Positions 17,576 to 26,286 of a stretch of DNA of 64,000 bases are shown here, piece after piece (the stretch's first letter is position 1; each line of letters begins with the position of its first letter). A program made the position numbers and the translations under genes. The notes below the pieces were generated by a model. The model made no database searches and was not told the origin of the DNA. It worked only from the letters and a program-made list of their open reading frames with translations. Origin of the DNA: RBG-16-34-14 sp963727535 (GTDB taxonomy: Bacteria > Bacteroidota > Ignavibacteria > Ignavibacteriales > Ignavibacteriaceae); assembly GCA_963727535.1 (NCBI GenBank), contig CAVSGR010000004.1, positions 186,001-250,000 of the forward strand, written 5' to 3'.

Positions 17576-18023
17576 TTTTATTGAGAGATTAATAGGTTCC
17601 GGTTTTTATACCGGCTATATTCCTCTTGCTTCGGGTACTTTCGGAAGTTTAGTAGCACTGCTTATCTACTGGATTCCCGGTTTTGAAAATCTATTAATCA
17701 TGTCTATTGCGATTATTCTATTCGCAGCTTATGGTATTTATGTTGGAAATAAATTTGATAAAAAATATGGCAAGGATCCTGCTGAGTGTACGGTAGACGA
17801 ATTGGTTGGACAGTGGATATCGTTATTGTTTGTTCCCAAGACAGTAATTCTTTCTGTCGTTGTTTTTTTTATTTGGCGTTTTTTTGATATTGTTAAACCA
17901 TATCCTGCAAGAAAACTTGAATATTTACCCGGTGGTTTGGGAATTATGATTGATGACGTGGTTTCAGGTTTTTATTCTTTGATTGTTATTCATTTAGTTT
18001 TAGTTATTTTTAATATTGGTTAG
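17547..18023 (+). CDS. pgpA: Phosphatidylglycerophosphatase A
   Basis: A 158-residue PgpA-family membrane phosphatase. Landmarks are ASGTFGSLVALLIYW, the acidic motif AECTVDELVGQWISL, RFFDIVKPYPARKLEYLPGG, and GIMIDDVVSGFYS, which form the metal-dependent active site. It removes the phosphate from phosphatidylglycerophosphate to give phosphatidylglycerol. The start appears to be TTG 17547 inside the end of pgsA, so the two consecutive pathway enzymes are translationally coupled. Confidence 0.93.
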   Translation: MENSSEIKINFIERLIGSGFYTGYIPLASGTFGSLVALLIYWIPGFENLLIMSIAIILFAAYGIYVGNKFDKKYGKDPAECTVDELVGQWISLLFVPKTVILSVVVFFIWRFFDIVKPYPARKLEYLPGGLGIMIDDVVSGFYSLIVIHLVLVIFNIG

Positions 18024-18096
18024 AAGATTTTAACTAAGACAAACTTTCTCTTTTTATGCCGTTAAAAAAGCAGGATACTAAATCTGGTTTTACGTT

Positions 18097-18157
18097 AACC
18101 CACGACTTTAGTCGTGGGTTGCCTCAGAGAAATATTTTGATAACCGTTTTAACGGTT
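18097..18157. repeat. Bipartite palindromic (REP-like) repeat, copy 1
   Basis: Two hairpins 21 bp apart: an 11-bp stem of AACCCACGACT with its complement around TT at 18097-18120, and AACCGTT/AACGGTT at 18142-18157. The same two-hairpin layout recurs at 47418-47480. It lies between pgpA and cinA and has no T-tract typical of a terminator. Confidence 0.8.
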
Positions 18158-18196
18158 TATGAAAGAAACAATAATTTAGTAAGTCTATAAAATATT

Positions 18197-19453
18197 ATGA
18201 ATGCACATATAATTACTATTGGTGATGAAATTTTAATCGGGCAGACTCTGAATACAAATGCAGCTTTTATAGGTGAGAAACTTGTTAATATAAATATCGA
18301 TTTGAATACTACTTCTGTTGTTGGCGATGATGAAACATCTATTCTAAATGAATTTAAAAGATGCTGGGAAGAAAATGATATTCTGATTACAACCGGCGGT
18401 TTGGGACCTACCCACGATGATATCACGAGGAAATGTGTTGTTAAATTCTTTAATACTGAGCTCGTTAAGAATAATGATGTATTTGACGATATAAAAGCTC
18501 TTTTTGAAAAAAGAAAAAGAGAAATGACAAAAGTAAATGAGGACCAGGCACTTGTTCCTAAAATTGCAAAGGTAATCAGGAATTCCAAGGGAACTGCACC
18601 GGGAATCTGGATAGAAAAAGATAAAAAAGTTTTTGTTGTTATGCCGGGCGTTCCTTTTGAAATGGCTGAAATGATGGAATTTTATGTTATTCCTCATCTT
18701 AAAGAAAAAATAGGTGATACAGGAGCTTATACTTTGAGAAAAACTTTACATACTACAGGAATTCCTGAATCCGCTTTATATGAAAAACTTGGTAACATTG
18801 ATGAATTATTAAATGGGGCTAAACTCGCTTTTCTTCCAAGCCAGTTTGGTGTGAAGCTAAGAATTACTATTAATGAAAAAGATGAAGAAACAGCCAAGAA
18901 TAGATTAAGTGAAATTGAGCAAAAGATCATCGGTAAAGCAGGAAGATATATATATTCCCGTGACGAAGAATCTCTTGAGGCAGTTGTAGGTAAATTATTG
19001 AAAGAAAGGAACTTAAAGCTGGCAACTGCTGAATCCTGTACAGGTGGAAATGTTGCAAACATGCTTACAAATATTGGCGGAAGCAGCGCCTATTTTGAAA
19101 GAGGAATCGTTTCTTACAGTAACGCCGCAAAGGTAGAACTACTAAAGGTAAATGAAGATTCTATAGCGGAGCATGGTGCTGTTAGTCTTGAAGTTGCAAG
19201 ACAAATGGCAGAGGGTGTAAAGTCAGTTTCCGGTGTAGATTTGGGACTGGCAATTACTGGAATTATGGGACCTGGCGGAGCAACTGCTGGCAAACCGGTC
19301 GGACTTGTTTATATAGGTATTTGCGACGACAAAGTGTGTACTGCTAAGGAATTCCGTTTTGGTGAAGATAGAATTCTTAATAAACAGAGAACTACACAGA
19401 GCGCTTTAGATATGCTTCGGCGGCATTTACTCGGAATTCCTCTCGATGATTAG
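18197..19453 (+). CDS. cinA: CinA-family protein (NMN deamidase / competence-damage protein)
   Basis: A full-length 418-residue two-domain CinA. The N-terminal MoCF-like COG1058 domain shows IGDEILIGQTLNTN, TTGGLGPTHDD and GTAPGIWIEKD. The C-terminal CinA/PncC domain shows TAESCTGGNVANMLT, GIVSYSNAAKVELL, and GITGIMGPGGATAGKPVGLVYI-type motifs (around residues 275-395). PncC recycles nicotinamide mononucleotide; the N-domain is an ADP-ribose pyrophosphatase in relatives. It heads the cinA-thpR-recA-recX cluster, and its last eight bases overlap the start of the thpR remnant. Confidence 0.94.
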   Translation: MNAHIITIGDEILIGQTLNTNAAFIGEKLVNINIDLNTTSVVGDDETSILNEFKRCWEENDILITTGGLGPTHDDITRKCVVKFFNTELVKNNDVFDDIKALFEKRKREMTKVNEDQALVPKIAKVIRNSKGTAPGIWIEKDKKVFVVMPGVPFEMAEMMEFYVIPHLKEKIGDTGAYTLRKTLHTTGIPESALYEKLGNIDELLNGAKLAFLPSQFGVKLRITINEKDEETAKNRLSEIEQKIIGKAGRYIYSRDEESLEAVVGKLLKERNLKLATAESCTGGNVANMLTNIGGSSAYFERGIVSYSNAAKVELLKVNEDSIAEHGAVSLEVARQMAEGVKSVSGVDLGLAITGIMGPGGATAGKPVGLVYIGICDDKVCTAKEFRFGEDRILNKQRTTQSALDMLRRHLLGIPLDD

Positions 19454-20012
19454 ATTGTTCGTTGCTCTTAATATTCCGCAAAAGATTAAAGAAGAAATAA
19501 TTCGGTTACGAAATGGTATAATCGATCAATCCGTTAGATTATAAATGGGAGGCGCCGGATAAGTTTCATTTGACGATTAAAATTTATTGGAGAGGTTGAT
19601 GAGAATCTTAATTGAAAAGATACAGGAAGAAATATCTTTCATTAATGAATATAAAGCTTTCAATTGTAGTTTAAGTAAATTTGGTTTTTTTTATTCAGGA
19701 AGAGAACCTAAAATTCTCTGGCTTGGATTAAATATAAATGAAGAAATATTCAGTCTGGTTGAAAGGTTGAATCAAGAACTCATTAAATTCGGAATAGAGA
19801 AAGAAAGGAAAAAGCTCAAACCACACCTTACTTTGATGAGAGTTAGAAAAAAAATGGATAAAAATTTTATAAACAGTTTTGAAAATTGTAAATTACCCGA
19901 TACGAAGTTTTTGGCAGATTCCATATCACTTATAAAGAGCGAACTTCTTTCAAGCGGTTCCAGGTACACAGAAATTAAAAAATATAAATTACAATCGATG
20001 GGAGGTAAATAA
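19446..20012 (+). pseudogene. thpR: RNA 2',3'-cyclic phosphodiesterase (ThpR/LigT), frameshifted
   Basis: Translation from ATG 19446 gives IRLFVALNIPQKIKEEI, the ThpR N-terminus, but stops at about 19545. The next frame holds KWEAPDKFHLTIK with the first HxT motif; a third carries FIGEVDENL. From about 19587 the original frame resumes (ILIEKIQEE...) with the second motif HLTLMRV. At least three single-base shifts within 100 bp are needed. An intact protein would hydrolyse 2',3'-cyclic phosphate ends on RNA. Its TAA overlaps the recA ATG, as in intact cinA-thpR-recA operons, so either the gene is decaying or the sequence here has errors. Confidence 0.82.
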
Positions 20013-21061
20013 TGAGTTCAGATCGTGAACAAAAACTTAAAATAGTTGAAGATACAATATCATCAATAGAAAAAACTTATGGCAAAGGCTCAATTATGAA
20101 GCTTGGCGATGGTGTGATCGCTCAGGTCGAGTCTATACCTACAGGAGCGTTGTCTCTTGATTTTGCGCTCGGAATTGGCGGAATACCGAGAGGAAGAGTG
20201 ACGGAAATTTATGGTCCGGAATCGAGCGGTAAAACTACATTATGTTTACATGTAATTGCAGAGGCACAAAAGTTAGGCGGTCTTGCCGCATTCATCGATG
20301 CAGAACATGCTCTCGATGTTAATTATGCAAAGAGGCTTGGTGTTGACACTGCAAACCTACTTATTTCCCAACCCGATTTTGGCGAGCAGGCTCTCGAAAT
20401 AACCGATACACTTGTAAGAAGCAATGCGCTCGATATTATTGTAATTGATTCTGTTGCTGCGCTTGTGCCACGCTCGGAGATAGAAGGAGAAATGGGCGAT
20501 GCAACAATGGCGGTTCAGGCAAGACTAATGTCCCAGGCTTTAAGAAAACTTACAGGTGCAATTTCCAAATCCAAAACAGCAGTTGTTTTTATAAACCAGT
20601 TAAGAAGCAAAATTGGAATAATGTTTGGTAATCCGGAAACAACAACAGGTGGAAATGCACTTAAATTTTATGCTTCTTTAAGATTGGATATAAGAAGAAT
20701 TGCAGCTATTAAAGATGGAACAGATGTTATCGGTAACAGGACAAAAGTTAAAATTGTAAAAAGTAAAGTTGCGCCTCCATTTAAAGAAGTCGAATTTGAT
20801 ATTCTTTATAATGAAGGGATAAGTAAAGCCGGTGATCTTATTGATCTTGCAACAAACTTTGGCATTCTTAAGAAAAGCGGTTCCTGGTTTACTTATGGAG
20901 AGGATCGTTTCCAGGGAAGAGATTCGCTAAAGCAAAAGTTAAATGAAACTCCTGATATGTATAAAAGTCTTGAGAAAGATGTTAAGGCAAAGCTTGGTAT
21001 AGTTCCTAAAGAAGAAGCTAAAACAGAAGAAAAAACAAGCAGTAAAAAATCAGGAAAGTAA
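20012..21061 (+). CDS. recA: Recombinase RecA
   Basis: Full-length RecA (349 residues): Walker A GPESSGKTT near residue 70, Walker B region LDIIVIDSVAALVP, loop L1/L2 region MGDATMAVQARLMSQALRK and INQLRSKIGIMFGNPETTTGG, and the C-terminal acidic/lysine tail. It forms filaments on single-stranded DNA for recombination and co-protease activation of LexA. GGAGG lies eight bases before the ATG and the start overlaps the thpR stop. No LexA-like palindrome is obvious directly upstream, so SOS control, if any, would act at the operon head or internally. Confidence 0.98.
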   Translation: MSSDREQKLKIVEDTISSIEKTYGKGSIMKLGDGVIAQVESIPTGALSLDFALGIGGIPRGRVTEIYGPESSGKTTLCLHVIAEAQKLGGLAAFIDAEHALDVNYAKRLGVDTANLLISQPDFGEQALEITDTLVRSNALDIIVIDSVAALVPRSEIEGEMGDATMAVQARLMSQALRKLTGAISKSKTAVVFINQLRSKIGIMFGNPETTTGGNALKFYASLRLDIRRIAAIKDGTDVIGNRTKVKIVKSKVAPPFKEVEFDILYNEGISKAGDLIDLATNFGILKKSGSWFTYGEDRFQGRDSLKQKLNETPDMYKSLEKDVKAKLGIVPKEEAKTEEKTSSKKSGK

Positions 21062-21071
21062 TCATTGTGTC

Positions 21072-21092
21072 ATGCCGGACTCGATCCGGCAT
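21072..21092. repeat. Palindrome between recA and recX
   Basis: A perfect eight-base-pair stem ATGCCGGA/TCCGGCAT around CTCGA, preceded by GTC and followed by CTC. The sequence resembles the palindromic repeat (GCCGGACTCGATCCGGC type) found scattered in many unrelated bacterial genomes. It has only a short T-run after it, so termination would be weak; it could attenuate recX relative to recA. Confidence 0.7.
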
Positions 21093-21115
21093 CTCTTTAA
21101 TCCTTTCTTATAAAA

Positions 21116-21757
21116 ATGATAATCGAAAAAATTACAAAAAAGGATAGCCGGAACGTTGTAATTCATTTTGATAATGATGAAAAGCTGATAATCAATTTAG
21201 AAGTTTTCATAAAAAGCGGTTTGAAGAAAGGGATGGGAGTTTCTTCAGACCGTTTTTCTTTTTTAGTCGATGAGAACAGAAGATATTATGTCAAGCTTCG
21301 CGCAATAAGATTACTTGCCAGGAGACCTCATTCTGAAAAAGAATTAAGGACCAAACTCTATCAGAAAAAGTATGAAAAGGAAATGATAACCGAAGTTATT
21401 GATGAACTAAAGGAGAAAGAACTTCTGGACGATTATAAATTTGCACAGATCTTTACAGAAGAAAAGATGAGAACAAAATTATGGGGAGAAAAGAAAATGA
21501 AGGGTGAATTGATAAAGAAGGGGATCAGCCGGGAATTAATTGAGCAGATAATTGAAGAAAAATTTCCAGAAGGAAATAAACTGAATGATGCGATAACACT
21601 AGCTGAAAAGAAAATGAAAACACTTTTGCATAAGAATCTCGAAAAAAGAAAACTTGCTGAAAAGATTTACATTTATTTATCTTCGCGAGGATATGACTAT
21701 GAAACGAGCAAAGAGGCAGTAGAAAAAGTTTTGAATGAAAGTCTGTGGAATGAATAA
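21116..21757 (+). CDS. recX: Regulatory protein RecX
   Basis: A 213-residue RecX-family protein made of three-helix repeats: RAIRLLARRPHSEKELRTKL, ELKEKELLDDYKFAQIFTEEK and WGEKKMKGELIKKGISRELI are the characteristic RecX modules. RecX binds RecA filaments and limits RecA activity. It follows recA by 54 bp containing the palindrome at 21072. No good ribosome-binding site precedes ATG 21116, consistent with low expression or a slightly different start. Confidence 0.93.
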   Translation: MIIEKITKKDSRNVVIHFDNDEKLIINLEVFIKSGLKKGMGVSSDRFSFLVDENRRYYVKLRAIRLLARRPHSEKELRTKLYQKKYEKEMITEVIDELKEKELLDDYKFAQIFTEEKMRTKLWGEKKMKGELIKKGISRELIEQIIEEKFPEGNKLNDAITLAEKKMKTLLHKNLEKRKLAEKIYIYLSSRGYDYETSKEAVEKVLNESLWNE

Positions 21758-21845
21758 ATTTCAAAGTAAAAAATGTTTTTTATGATTAAAAATCAGAATA
21801 TTCAATAATCAATTTTCAATATTCAATAAATAAATGGAGGACAAA

Positions 21846-22229
21846 ATGGGAAAAGAAAGATTTGACCTTGAAGATCGTTTTGTAAATTATACCTGCAAAA
21901 TGATTGACGTTGTAGAGGCATTACCAAAAACAAGGACGGGAAATTATATTGCCGGTCAGTTAATCAGGTCCTGTCATTCACCAACTTTTAATTATGGAGA
22001 AGTGCAAGCAGCAGAATCAAAAAATGATTTTATTCATAAGATGAAAGTGGTTCTGAAAGAACTAAAAGAATGCAGAATTGCATTAAAAATTATTAAAAAA
22101 AAAGAGCTTATTAAACCCATTAAACTCTCAAATGTTTTTAAAGGAACAGAAGAATTAATTGCGATTATTGCGAAGGGCATTTCTACAGCTAAAAATAACC
22201 AAAGAAGTAACAAACAAATTGAGAATTGA
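21846..22229 (+). CDS. Four-helix-bundle protein of the S23/IVP family, copy 1
   Basis: A 127-residue helical protein with the S23 family pattern: RFVNYTCKMIDVVEALPKT, GNYIAGQLIRSCHSPTFNYGE, AESKNDFIHKMKVVLKELKE. Such proteins were first seen in intervening sequences within 23S rRNA genes and are also common as free-standing genes; their function is unknown. I prefer ATG 21846 because GGAGGA lies five bases upstream; an in-frame ATG at 21834 would add four residues. AT-rich, imperfectly complementary sequence flanks both ends (about 21795-21833 and 22225-22258). A paralogue lies at 26915. Confidence 0.85.
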   Translation: MGKERFDLEDRFVNYTCKMIDVVEALPKTRTGNYIAGQLIRSCHSPTFNYGEVQAAESKNDFIHKMKVVLKELKECRIALKIIKKKELIKPIKLSNVFKGTEELIAIIAKGISTAKNNQRSNKQIEN

Positions 22230-22298
22230 GAGTTGATTGTTGTTTATTGAAGATTTATAACCCCAATATTTTTGGCGTTTAATAATCAATATTCAAGT

Positions 22299-22715
22299 TT
22301 AACTATTTTTTATCATGTCATTTAAGGAAAGTATCATAGATGAAGCCTCCGGAATACTAACATTTTCAGCGGCTTCTTTAAACGGGAACCACTTCCTTTT
22401 TCTTTCATTTTTTTCGGGATAGTCATCCAGAACTTCGACTACTTCCATAGAAAATATTTTAATATTACAACGACCAATGGACCTTTCCATTATGAATGAT
22501 CCAAGTTCTACCGTTTCATTAGCTCCGAGTACTCCTGCTTCTTCGTAAGCTTCTTTCTTTGCCGATTCAAATGGAGAAAGGTTGAACTCAATATATCCTT
22601 TCGGAAGTATCCACTTTTTCCTTTTAATTGATGTGATGAGAAGAATCTGTAATTCCCCGTTCTTTTTTCTGTAAGGTACAACTCCCGATTGGCTGAAATT
22701 AAATTCTAACTTCAA
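22299..22715 (-). CDS. Nudix hydrolase
   Basis: A 138-residue protein with SGVVPYRKKNGELQILLIT and KWILPKG leading into the Nudix helix. The box reads G-x14-KEAYEEAGV: the metal-binding EE-x-G-V part is intact, the usual arginine before the first helix glutamate is lysine, and the usual glutamate at box position 7 is replaced by leucine. Relatives of this layout hydrolyse dinucleoside polyphosphates or act as (d)NTP house-cleaning enzymes. It is the only minus-strand gene here, convergent with the S23-like gene and divergent from murB. Confidence 0.87.
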   Translation of the reverse strand: MKLEFNFSQSGVVPYRKKNGELQILLITSIKRKKWILPKGYIEFNLSPFESAKKEAYEEAGVLGANETVELGSFIMERSIGRCNIKIFSMEVVEVLDDYPEKNERKRKWFPFKEAAENVSIPEASSMILSLNDMIKNS

Positions 22716-22863
22716 TACCTGCTATCTCCATTGATTTTATTTTCATATACAAAAATAGAAAACTTATTATTAAATGCAGAAAAAAAATCACAAAGTACTT
22801 TAAATCGTTTTATCTTTTTTTATCATTTTATCCTTATTTTCTAAGTGGAGTTTCAAAGCAAAA

Positions 22864-23880
22864 ATGAAAATAGAAAAAAATATTTCGCTTAAATCTTACA
22901 ACACTTTTGGAATAGATGTAAAAGCTAAATTCTTTTCCGAGATTTATGATGAAACAGAGTTAAAAGAAGTCTTTTCCTCTGATGAATACAAATCTTTACC
23001 GAAATTAATCCTGGGTGGAGGAAGCAATATTTTGCTTACAAAAGATTTTGATGGATTAGTTTTAAAAATCTCTATCTCCGGTATCGAAATAATAGGTGAA
23101 GATAATGAAACTGTTCTAATTAAAGCCGGTGCCGGAGAAACCTGGCATAAACTTGTCCTTTTTTGTGTTGAAAAAAATTATGGAGGAATTGAAAATCTTT
23201 CACTAATTCCCGGAACTGTTGGAGCCGCACCTATGCAAAATATTGGAGCTTATGGACGGGAAATTAAGGATGTTTTTGAGAGTCTTAACGGAGTTTATAT
23301 TGATAACGGTAAATCTGCTGTTTTTAAAAAAGATGAATGCAAATTTGGTTACCGTAATAGTATTTTCAAAAATGAATTGAGAGATAAGTTTATTATTACT
23401 TATGTGACATTACGTTTAAGTAAACATCCTGTAATTAATATTTCTTATGGAAACGTTAAAAGCGAACTTGATAAACTTGGTTACAATCAAATCGGGATAA
23501 AAGAAGTAAGTGATGTTATAATTAAAATAAGGCAAAGCAAATTACCAGATCCGGCAGAGATTGGGAATGCGGGCAGCTTCTTCAAAAATCCTGAAGTCTC
23601 CGAAGATAAATTCAATCAGCTTAAAGAAAATTTTAAAGATATAATTGGATTCAAACTAGAAAACGGAAAAGTAAAAATTCCAGCCGGCTGGTTAATTGAA
23701 AGCTGCGGTTGGAAAGGGAAAAAAGTTGGTAATACCGGTTCGCATGCAAAACAATCTCTTGTGCTTGTAAATTACGGTGAAGCGTCGGGAGAAGAAGTTT
23801 TGAATCTAGCGAAAGAAATAAAAAAATCTGTTCTTGATAAATTCGGTATAGAATTAAAGGAAGAAGTAAATATTATTTAG
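22864..23880 (+). CDS. murB: UDP-N-acetylenolpyruvoylglucosamine reductase
   Basis: A 338-residue type I MurB. FAD-binding domain motifs are KSYNTFGIDVKA, LILGGGSNILLT and LSLIPGTVGAAPMQNIGAYG; the substrate domain has KFGYRNSIFK (with the YR/S catalytic context) and NAGSFFKNP, which carries the general-acid serine region. The C-terminus has AGWLIESCGWKGKKVG. It reduces UDP-GlcNAc-enolpyruvate to UDP-MurNAc in the cytoplasm for peptidoglycan synthesis. It appears to be a single gene, divergent from the Nudix gene. Confidence 0.96.
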   Translation: MKIEKNISLKSYNTFGIDVKAKFFSEIYDETELKEVFSSDEYKSLPKLILGGGSNILLTKDFDGLVLKISISGIEIIGEDNETVLIKAGAGETWHKLVLFCVEKNYGGIENLSLIPGTVGAAPMQNIGAYGREIKDVFESLNGVYIDNGKSAVFKKDECKFGYRNSIFKNELRDKFIITYVTLRLSKHPVINISYGNVKSELDKLGYNQIGIKEVSDVIIKIRQSKLPDPAEIGNAGSFFKNPEVSEDKFNQLKENFKDIIGFKLENGKVKIPAGWLIESCGWKGKKVGNTGSHAKQSLVLVNYGEASGEEVLNLAKEIKKSVLDKFGIELKEEVNII

Positions 23881-23945
23881 AAGATCAAAATAACATTGCT
23901 TATATTGATAAAAGCCAAAAGCTGATTATCAATGAAAGGGAAAGC

Positions 23946-24765
23946 ATGAATCCAAAAGATGGAAATAAGCACCTGTCAGCTTACGAAAAAGCCGCACAAG
24001 AGGGAATTGATCCAAGATGTATTCCACAGAAGCTGACCGGACCTGTTCCTGTTGATGACCAAATTGAATATCCTGATTATCCTCAAATCCGATCATGAAA
24101 ACTGGGAATTTCTTTACAACAGGCAAATGGAAAATCTTCCCGGAAGAGTTTGTAATGAATATCTCGATGGAGTTGATATTCTGAATTTCACTAAAGATAA
24201 AATCCCTTCTCTTAAAGAAATAAGTACTGTTTTCAAAAAGACAACTGGCTGGAAGATTGCAAGAGTTCCCGGTTTAATTCACGAACAAAATTTTTTTGAG
24301 ATGCTTCGTGAAAAAATATTTCCTTCTACTGATTACATAAGAGGAAAAGAAGAACTCGATTACACTCCGGCTCCCGATTGTTTTCATGATATGTTTGGTC
24401 ATATGCCTTTGCTGACAAATCCGAATTTCGCTTCTTTCTATCAAATGTTTGGTGAAGCGGCTTTAAATGCAAAAGGAGAAGACCGCAAATTTCTTGAAAC
24501 ATTTCATTGGTTCACAGTTGAATTCGGTCTTATAAAACAGAAAGAAGGAATGAGAATTTATGGTGCCGGAATTATTTCTTCGAAAGAAGAAGTAAATCAT
24601 GCTTTATCGAATGAAGTTAAAGTAAAAGATTTTATTCCCGAAAAATTAGTTCACCAGGAATATGATGTCTGGCATTTGCAGCCGATTCTTTTTGCTATAA
24701 ATTCTTTTGAACATCTTGAAGAAGGATTTAAAGAGTGGACAAAAGGGCGGGGACTGCTTGGATAA
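23946..24765 (+). pseudogene. phhA: Aromatic amino acid (phenylalanine) hydroxylase, single frameshift
   Basis: The gene starts at ATG 23946 after GAAAGGGA and encodes HLSAYEKAAQEGIDPRCIPQ...IEYPDYPQI, the N-terminus of monomeric bacterial phenylalanine 4-monooxygenases. One extra base near 24095 then shifts the frame into HENWEFLYNRQMENLPGR. The rest is complete: iron ligands are the two histidines in DCFHDMFGHMPLL and the glutamate in FHWFTVEFGL. The enzyme uses a tetrahydropterin and O2 to make tyrosine from phenylalanine. Pterin-synthesis genes lie 1-4 kb downstream. A single indel in an otherwise well-conserved gene looks more like a sequence error than decay. Confidence 0.85.
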
Positions 24766-24921
24766 TAAGCAAAAACAGTAAGCAATTGGCAAATATTTTC
24801 TTATTTCAATTCACACAAAGTGAATAATCATTTGCAGTGCATCCTTATTGTACTCTTGAATGTGCAAGCCTAAATAAGTAACTTTTATCTATTAAAGAAC
24901 TATTTAATGTTATAAAAAATT

Positions 24922-25398
24922 ATGGCTTTAAAAATTGGCGATATCGCTCCTGATTTTACTTTAATAAACACAAGTGGACAAAAAGTTTCGTTAAAAAATT
25001 ATCTGGATAAACAGGTTGTTCTTCTTTTTTTTCCATTTGCAAATTCGTCTGTCTGTACAGAAGAAATGTGTTCAACCAGAGATAATCTGAAAGATTATGA
25101 AAACCTTGAAGCTAATATTCTTGGAATTAGTGTAGATAGTCATTACTCGCTCAAGCTTTGGGCTGAAAAATTAAATCTTAATTTCCCTTTGCTGAGTGAT
25201 TTCAATAGAGAAGCCTCGGCGAAATATGATTCTTTAAATGAAGTTCATGGTGCGGGTAAATATGATTACTTAGGAGTTTCAAAAAGATCTGCTTTTGTAA
25301 TCGGCAAAGATGGAAAAATAAAATATGCAGAAATTTGTAAACATAACGGTCTTCAGCCTGATTACGAAGCAATAAAGAATTCATTAAAGAATAATTAA
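24922..25398 (+). CDS. Peroxiredoxin (AhpC/TSA-like, two-cysteine motif)
   Basis: A 158-residue thioredoxin-fold protein: APDFTLINTSGQKVSLKNYL, then LFFPFANSSVCTEEMCSTRDN with the peroxidatic cysteine in the SSVCTEE position and a second cysteine five residues on. This matches redoxin-domain peroxiredoxins that reduce hydroperoxides in the cytoplasm with thiol reductants. The next gene, 17 bp downstream, encodes a BCP-type peroxiredoxin, so the pair is likely one operon. Confidence 0.88.
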   Translation: MALKIGDIAPDFTLINTSGQKVSLKNYLDKQVVLLFFPFANSSVCTEEMCSTRDNLKDYENLEANILGISVDSHYSLKLWAEKLNLNFPLLSDFNREASAKYDSLNEVHGAGKYDYLGVSKRSAFVIGKDGKIKYAEICKHNGLQPDYEAIKNSLKNN

Positions 25399-25415
25399 TA
25401 AATGTAAGGAGAATT

Positions 25416-25889
25416 ATGCTGGAAGAAGGAAAAAAAGCTCCCACCTTTAAGCTAACTGATCAAAATGAGAAAACAATTTCGTTAAGCGATTACAAGGGAA
25501 AAAATATCATTTTATATTTTTATCCGAAAGATGATACTTCAGGATGTACAGCAGAAGCATGCAGTTTCAGGGATGATTTCCCGAAGTTCAAAAAAGTTGA
25601 TGCTGTAATTCTCGGTGTCAGTCCCGATTCGGTTGAATCACATAAAAAGTTTGCTAAAAAGTATAATTTAAATTTCAGCTTATTGGCAGATGAAAATAAA
25701 GAAGTGATAAAAAAATACGATGTCTGGAAAGAAAAAAGTATGTATGGAAGAAAATATATGGGAGTCGAGCGTACAACTTACATAATCGATCCTGAAGGAA
25801 AAATAAAAAAAATCTTCAGGAAAGTTAAAGTACAAGGACATAATGAAGAAGTAATGGAAGCAGTTAAAAAATTAATATGGTTTACCTAA
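25416..25889 (+). CDS. bcp: Thioredoxin-dependent thiol peroxidase (BCP/PrxQ)
   Basis: A 157-residue BCP-type peroxiredoxin: ILYFYPKDDTSGCTAEACSFRDDF gives the peroxidatic cysteine (SGC) and the resolving cysteine five residues later (EAC), split here as TSGCTAEACSF. KYDVWKEKSMYGRKYMG and VERTTYIID complete the family pattern. It reduces organic peroxides using thioredoxin. AAGGAGA precedes the ATG. Its last 13 bases overlap the start of the pyruvoyltetrahydropterin synthase gene, linking the peroxidases to the pterin genes in one transcript. Confidence 0.93.
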   Translation: MLEEGKKAPTFKLTDQNEKTISLSDYKGKNIILYFYPKDDTSGCTAEACSFRDDFPKFKKVDAVILGVSPDSVESHKKFAKKYNLNFSLLADENKEVIKKYDVWKEKSMYGRKYMGVERTTYIIDPEGKIKKIFRKVKVQGHNEEVMEAVKKLIWFT

Positions 25890-26284
25890 CAAGACGCGCA
25901 CGTTTCAGTGCGGCACATCGTTTATTCAAACCGGGTTTGAGTGACGAAGAAAACTTTAAGCTTTACGGTTTGTGCAGTAATCCAAATTGGCATGGACATA
26001 ATTATATTCTTGAGGTTGTTGTAAAAGGAGATGTCGACCCTGAAACAGGTTTTCTTATCAATTTAAAAGACCTTAAAGAAATCATAAGAAAAAATGTTAT
26101 TGAAAAAGTTGATCACAAGAATCTAAACCTTGACACAGATTTTATGAAAGCGATACTTCCTTCATCAGAGAATATAACGATTGCAATCTGGAATCAACTT
26201 GTTGGTAAAATTCCGAAAGGCAAACTTCATTCAGTGAAATTGTATGAGACTGAAAATAATTATTTTGAGTACAAAGGAGAATAA
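25877..26284 (+). CDS. ptpS: 6-pyruvoyltetrahydropterin synthase family protein
   Basis: A 135-residue T-fold enzyme: ARFSAAHRL gives the first zinc histidine and SNPNWHGHNY the other two; the catalytic cysteine is five residues before HGH (LCSNPNWHGH), and DHKNLN carries the catalytic His/Asp region. The C-x5-HGH spacing is that of animal-type PTPS, whereas QueD enzymes usually have C-x3-HGH. The cofactor product 6-pyruvoyltetrahydropterin leads to tetrahydrobiopterin. folE follows two bases later and phhA lies upstream, which fits BH4 rather than queuosine synthesis. Confidence 0.88.
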   Translation: MVYLTRRARFSAAHRLFKPGLSDEENFKLYGLCSNPNWHGHNYILEVVVKGDVDPETGFLINLKDLKEIIRKNVIEKVDHKNLNLDTDFMKAILPSSENITIAIWNQLVGKIPKGKLHSVKLYETENNYFEYKGE

Positions 26285-26286
26285 TT

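Noticed and set aside
25877..26284. QueD (queuosine pathway) annotation
   Set aside because: The cysteine-to-HGH spacing is of the animal PTPS type, and the neighbours are folE, SDRs and phenylalanine hydroxylase with no queC, queE or queF.
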